From Shewanella khirikhana (GTDB taxonomy: Bacteria > Pseudomonadota > Gammaproteobacteria > Enterobacterales > Shewanellaceae): 64,000 nt of DNA. Positions 60,493 through 64,000 of the stretch are shown one piece after another. Position 1 is the stretch's first letter. Each line of letters starts with the position of its first letter. The stretch spans positions 3,643,501 to 3,707,500 of the forward strand of contig NZ_CP020373.1 in NCBI RefSeq assembly GCF_003957745.1, read 5' to 3'. A program made the position numbers and the translations under genes. The notes beneath the pieces were generated by a model. The model had not been told where the DNA came from. It searched no databases and saw only the letters and a list, made by a program, of their open reading frames with translations.

Positions 60493-61806
60493 CTACACCT
60501 TGGCTAACGGCTTGAAATCCCCCAGTTCTGTTTGTGTCAGGCTGAATACATTCGGGTGAATGTGCCGGGTCAGGATCACATCCAGCATCAGGGTTTCATC
60601 GGCCCTCAGATAATCGGCAATGGCCCCCTCGCAGTGAAATTCCACCGCCCGGTAATGGACAAGACCGCTGTCCGGCCGCGGCAAAATCCGAAAGCCCCAG
60701 CAGCCTTCGGCGGTTTTCAGCATGCGGTCATGGTTCAAATACAGAGTCAGGGCATTACCGATGCGCTGGTTCTTCTGCCTGTCCTGAAAAAAGCCCTTGG
60801 GCAGTTTACCGGGGTCATAGTCCGGCCCCGCCAGCAGCAGGAAGTCGAAGTCTTTGAGAGGCTCGCCTTCGCTGTCCCACAGCCGCACCACCAGTTGGGT
60901 AAAGCGCGCCCCCTTGGCAGGCTGGCTTTGCAGTTGGCACAGGGCATTGAATGCGCTGGCCGAGCCAACCTGCAAACAGGCCAGAATGCTGCTCACCACC
61001 GGCTTGGGATTGGCACTTTTAGCGTTGACTGATGCCATGATCCCAAGCTTGCTGCCGCTGTGACTGGCCTTGGGCAACACCTCAAAACCGCAGCTTGGGG
61101 AACGCTGATCCTGGCTTATGGTCAGCGGGACCAAGCCCTTGTCGTCCGGCTCAGCGGACTCCTGCAACACCAGCGCGCGATAGTTGAGATTGGCGCCGGC
61201 CAGGCGCACTACCCCATCACTGCCGGGCTCGGCAGTGTAGCTGTTGAGGTAGTCGTACAGCTGACGGTCGATGGTTTCGCCGCTGATCACAAAGGGATAC
61301 AGGCCATCGGCAGAGGGGTTTTGCGTCAGCCAATACTGATTGAGCTTATGCTGCCCCAGGCTGCCAAGTTCAAGCCAATCAAGGATTTGCTGCCCAGGCT
61401 CCACGCCTTCAAACCAGGACTTTATTCGCCCGAGGCGAGATTTACCCAGCTGCGCCAGCGCCGAGCCGTGATTGGCAGGTGCCAGCATAATCAGGTGGGT
61501 CAGTGGGCACTGGCCAAGGCCATCGGGATAATAGCGGGCAAGCCAGCAACGCATCACAGGGGCGCCGGTGGAATGAGTCACCACGGCGAAAGGTTCATCG
61601 CCCAGAGTTTCGCGGCGGGCGCGCTCAAAGGCCTGAGTCAGGTCGTCCATGCGCACTTCATCAACAAAGCTGATGTAGCGCCCGAGATAGATATGGGTGA
61701 TGTCCAGCGCCAGGCCGGTGGGAGCCCATTTGACCAGGGCCTCGGGCAGGCCGCCGTAGGTGTCTGTGCTGGTGACACTCCAGCCGTGCACCATCAGGAG
61801 TTTCAT
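60493..61806 (-). CDS. Alpha/beta-hydrolase (lipase/phospholipase-like)
   Basis: 437 residues. N-terminal hydrolase fold: MKLLMVHGWSVTSTDTYGGLP (oxyanion HGW), nucleophile elbow VVTHSTGAPVMR, LIMLAPANHGSALAQLG as in lipases that act on lipid or acyl esters, and the acid/His region further on. No signal peptide. The C-terminal ~200 residues are a separate domain (VVRLWDSEGEPLKDFDFLLLAG; RMLKTAEGCWGFRILPR) that I do not recognise. Single gene. Confidence 0.8.
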   Translation of the reverse strand: MKLLMVHGWSVTSTDTYGGLPEALVKWAPTGLALDITHIYLGRYISFVDEVRMDDLTQAFERARRETLGDEPFAVVTHSTGAPVMRCWLARYYPDGLGQCPLTHLIMLAPANHGSALAQLGKSRLGRIKSWFEGVEPGQQILDWLELGSLGQHKLNQYWLTQNPSADGLYPFVISGETIDRQLYDYLNSYTAEPGSDGVVRLAGANLNYRALVLQESAEPDDKGLVPLTISQDQRSPSCGFEVLPKASHSGSKLGIMASVNAKSANPKPVVSSILACLQVGSASAFNALCQLQSQPAKGARFTQLVVRLWDSEGEPLKDFDFLLLAGPDYDPGKLPKGFFQDRQKNQRIGNALTLYLNHDRMLKTAEGCWGFRILPRPDSGLVHYRAVEFHCEGAIADYLRADETLMLDVILTRHIHPNVFSLTQTELGDFKPLAKV

Positions 61807-61925
61807 TGGCTATCCTCCGTGATATAAATAACCGCCCTAGCTCATCACAAAGGCCATGCCGACACAAGTTACCGCTGCGCCATTTTGGCCGCGAAAGAGC
61901 CTGGCGCAACAGCCACTACTTCGGC

Positions 61926-62666
61926 TCAGGGCGTTAACCAGCCGCCAACTGCCTGTAACGGCTGCATATCCTCATCTACCCAAGCCACCAGCGCCAGCCG
62001 TGGCGCACGGCGCAACAGCGCGTCCATATCCAATTTAAGCTCGCCGCCAAAACGGCTGATATTGGCAATATCCGACTGATTATCAAACTGATACAGCGAC
62101 AGCACTGCAAAGTCCTGCTGCAGTGTTTTGCCGCGATTCTCCCCCTTGGCTACCGGGGTGTGAATTCCCACTCCCACAATGGCCAGGTTCAGCAGCGGCG
62201 CGGCGGCGCCATAATCGGCGTTGAGCCTTTTATCTTTCAGGCTGAGGCTGAGAGGCGCTGCAGCAGCGCGACGGCCTTCACCGCCACGCCTTTCACCGCG
62301 ACGATCTTCACCACGCCACTCATCTGCGCCGATAAAAATCTGTGGCGTATACACACCCTTACTGTGCTTGCGATTCCAGTGCGCATACTGGCGCTTGCCA
62401 AAGCGTTTGTCGGCGAAGGGATCTTTCCAGCCCAGGTAGTCCCAATAGCTGACATGAAATGCCAGCGGGAAGTATTTGTGCCAAAGGTCTTTCTCTTTGG
62501 CAAACGCAGACAGCCACGCCTCGGCGGGCGGACAACTGCTGCAGCCCTGAGAGGTGTAGAGTTCGATAATAATGGGCTCGGGATTCTCGCTGCGGGCACT
62601 GAATTCCACGGCCGACAACGGCAAGGCCAGTAAGGCTGGCAAGACAAACAACCAAAGCAGACGCAT
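61926..62666 (-). CDS. DUF1223 thioredoxin-like exported protein
   Basis: 246 residues with a signal peptide (MRLLWLFVLPALLALPLSA). Thioredoxin-fold start IIIELYTSQGCSSCPPAEAWL with a CSSC pair; AFHVSYWDYLGWKDPFADKRFGKRQ and VYTPQIFIGADEWRG are DUF1223 signatures. A short low-complexity arginine/glycine insert (GEDRRGERRGGEGRR) follows GADEWR and is unusual. Likely periplasmic redox role, unproven. Confidence 0.85.
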   Translation of the reverse strand: MRLLWLFVLPALLALPLSAVEFSARSENPEPIIIELYTSQGCSSCPPAEAWLSAFAKEKDLWHKYFPLAFHVSYWDYLGWKDPFADKRFGKRQYAHWNRKHSKGVYTPQIFIGADEWRGEDRRGERRGGEGRRAAAAPLSLSLKDKRLNADYGAAAPLLNLAIVGVGIHTPVAKGENRGKTLQQDFAVLSLYQFDNQSDIANISRFGGELKLDMDALLRRAPRLALVAWVDEDMQPLQAVGGWLTP

Positions 62667-62809
62667 ACTGGGACTCCGGTGGTGGGCGGTTAATCAAACA
62701 GACCCGCCGTTCGGAAAAGCAATTTCAAATACTTGCTTGAAAATCGTCAGCCAGCGACTAAGGTTTTTACAGTGCGTTATTTCGTAAAGTGATAAAGAGA
62801 ATAAGACTT

Positions 62810-63073
62810 ATGCAAACCTATCAAGGTATCGCCTGTGATCGTTATGACTATCTGGAGCTTGCGTGTATCCGGCGTTACCCCTTGTTGTTGGAACTGAAGG
62901 AAGAAGGCCGTATCCACGGCCGCGCCGTAACCACAGAAACCCGCGCCGACAAGAGCGAGTGGCTGCTGGTCGACACAGCCACCCAACAAAGGGCCATCCG
63001 CCTCGACCGCATCATTGCCATCACCCCGGATATCGAGGGTGCCGAGTTTGGCCGGATCCTGATAAATCCTTAA
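62810..63073 (+). CDS. rof: Rho-binding antiterminator
   Basis: 87 residues from ATG 62810, where MQTYQGIACDRYDYLELAC aligns with E. coli Rof; a GTG at 62789 is less likely. Small Sm-like fold protein (ELKEEGRIHGRAVTTETR; RAIRLDRIIAITPDI) that binds Rho and inhibits termination. Overlaps ridA-family gene tail to tail by four bases. Confidence 0.85.
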   Translation: MQTYQGIACDRYDYLELACIRRYPLLLELKEEGRIHGRAVTTETRADKSEWLLVDTATQQRAIRLDRIIAITPDIEGAEFGRILINP

Positions 63074-63423
63074 TCCTTCAGCGCCGCAACCACAGATATT
63101 TCAACCAGATACTCAGGCTCGGCAATGGCAGCTTCCACGCAGGCCCGTGCCGGAGCATGGCCCTGTGGCACCCAGGCATCCCACACCGCGTTCATGGCGT
63201 CGTAATCGGCCATGTCTTTCAGATAGATGGTACAGCTCAGCAGATGCTCACGGCTGCTGCCAGCCTGCGCCAGCAGGGTATCCACCTCTTCCAGCATGGT
63301 GTGGGTTTGGGTGGTGATGTCGCTGTATTTGTCTTTGGCCACCTGACCACACAGATACACAGTGCCCTGATGGATCACTATGCTGCTCATACGGGTGCCT
63401 GTGTCCATGCGAACTATACTCAT
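63070..63423 (-). CDS. RidA/YjgF family protein
   Basis: 117 residues, the standard length. Family pattern: GTVYLCGQVAKDKYSDITTQTHTMLEEVDTLLAQAGSSREHLLSCTIYLKDMADYDAMNAVWDAWVP and RACVEAAIAEPEYLVEISVVAA. The substrate-binding arginine (ARACVEA) is present, so imine/enamine deaminase activity is plausible. Useful beside IlvA, whose product these enzymes detoxify, though the genes are far apart. Confidence 0.9.
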   Translation of the reverse strand: MSIVRMDTGTRMSSIVIHQGTVYLCGQVAKDKYSDITTQTHTMLEEVDTLLAQAGSSREHLLSCTIYLKDMADYDAMNAVWDAWVPQGHAPARACVEAAIAEPEYLVEISVVAALKD

Positions 63424-63551
63424 GGCAATTCCTTATATCGCTTGTCGAAAAGGCCGATTGTATCCCGGCCGCACGCCCCAGGCTAACCGACCAGCGTGAA
63501 AATTACTGTACTGCCCGCGCTCAGAGGCTCAGGCCCGTGCCCTCGCCGCCT

Positions 63552-64000
63552 TTAGTCGCCGCTGCCTCTGGTCTCCGCAGCCTTTAATCTCCGCTGCCAC
63601 AGCCACAGCAGCGCCGTGGCCACCAGCGCCATCAGCCCCAGCGCAGCAGCGGTCGCCAACCCCAGATTCAGCGCCTGAAACGCCAACAAGGCCGCAATGG
63701 CAGCCATCAGGGCAAAGGGCAGCTGACTGGTTACATGGCCCTGTACCTCGGCGCCACTGGCGGTCGCGCTCAAAATCGAGGTATCTGAAATGGGCGAGCA
63801 GTGGTCGCCAAACACAGAACCTGCCATCACAGCTGCCAGCGCCGGCAGTAATAATTCAGGTTGCAGCGAGTGCGCTACCTCGGCGCACAGCGGGATCATA
63901 ATCGCGAAGGTGCCCCAGCTGGTGCCGGTGGCAAACGCCATCACGGCGCACAGACCAAAAATGCCCGCCAGCATATAGTCTGCCGACAGCCACTCACGGG
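63552..64000 (-). CDS. Na+/H+ antiporter, NhaC type (C-terminal part)
   Basis: Runs off the right edge; 149 codons visible. Hydrophobic helices with the NhaC-type blocks GTSWGTFAIMIPLCAEV and AGSVFGDHCSPISDTSILSATASGAEVQGHV. The C terminus is basic (WLWQRRLKAAETRGSGD). Substrate (Na+, H+, possibly malate/lactate exchange in some relatives) cannot be decided from this part. Confidence 0.85.
   Translation of the reverse strand, partial: REWLSADYMLAGIFGLCAVMAFATGTSWGTFAIMIPLCAEVAHSLQPELLLPALAAVMAGSVFGDHCSPISDTSILSATASGAEVQGHVTSQLPFALMAAIAALLAFQALNLGLATAAALGLMALVATALLWLWQRRLKAAETRGSGD

Noticed and set aside
1..64000. tRNA or rRNA genes and CRISPR arrays
   Set aside because: No cloverleaf with GGTTCRANYCC-type arm, no rRNA segment and no regularly spaced direct repeats were noticed; a program scan would be decisive.

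Overview
The window is a 64-kb stretch of chromosomal DNA from a gammaproteobacterium. The GC-rich coding style, the ilvC / ilvL-ilvGMDA arrangement with divergent ilvY, the prpB-prpC-acnD-prpF methylcitrate operon under a GntR regulator, the many diguanylate cyclases and solute-binding proteins, and a GlyGly-CTERM protein all point to a Shewanella-like organism. This is an inference from gene content; no database was searched. I saw no rRNA, tRNA or CRISPR array.

Layout. 1-4.8 kb: partial unknown gene, creD-like envelope gene, PAP2 phosphatase, solute-binding protein, class V aminotransferase. 4.8-13.3 kb: the branched-chain amino acid locus. The minus strand carries ilvC, then a leader peptide (ilvL) and attenuator, then ilvG-ilvM-ilvD-ilvA; ilvY is divergent from ilvC. 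13.3-13.6 kb: a 271-bp MITE-like element with 20-bp terminal inverted repeats; a truncated copy lies at 60.4 kb. 13.6-19.6 kb: a PaeA/YtfL-type membrane protein and two solute-binding-protein/diguanylate-cyclase pairs that converge. 19.9-21.4 kb: comM/yifB. 21.6-28.6 kb: a lactose/galactose operon (exported GH2 beta-galactosidase, Na+-coupled symporter, galT, galK). 28.6-32.1 kb: solute-binding protein, tandem acyltransferases, DUF523 protein. 32.2-40.9 kb: propionate (2-methylcitrate) operon with two TTGTTGACAA operators, extended by an SDR and a LysE-type exporter. 41-45.6 kb: a 1496-residue propeller/PAS/GGDEF/EAL signalling protein behind a strong promoter and structured leader. 45.7-51.6 kb: ilvE, a CoA-transferase, a GlyGly-CTERM protein, and a PepSY/PhoP-like/PhoQ-like set. 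58.2-64 kb: DUF3300 lipoprotein, methyltransferase, alpha/beta hydrolase, DUF1223 protein, Rof, RidA, NhaC-type antiporter (partial).

The unusual part is 51.6-58.1 kb, an accessory island between the phoQ-like gene and the DUF3300 gene. It is bounded by nearly perfect 59-bp inverted repeats. Inside are (i) two AT-rich gene cassettes on the minus strand, each followed by an attC-like recombination site, one strikingly similar to Vibrio superintegron repeats, with no integrase in view (a CALIN-type array); one cassette encodes an HNH-nuclease-like protein; (ii) a polymorphic-toxin-like gene whose last ~170 codons switch to AT-rich DNA, followed by an overlapping small gene that may be its immunity partner and an orphan toxin-like fragment, the whole flanked by direct repeats; (iii) families of short hairpin repeats, one of which keeps its pairing while its stem sequence changes. 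I regard this island as the most promising place for undescribed biology.
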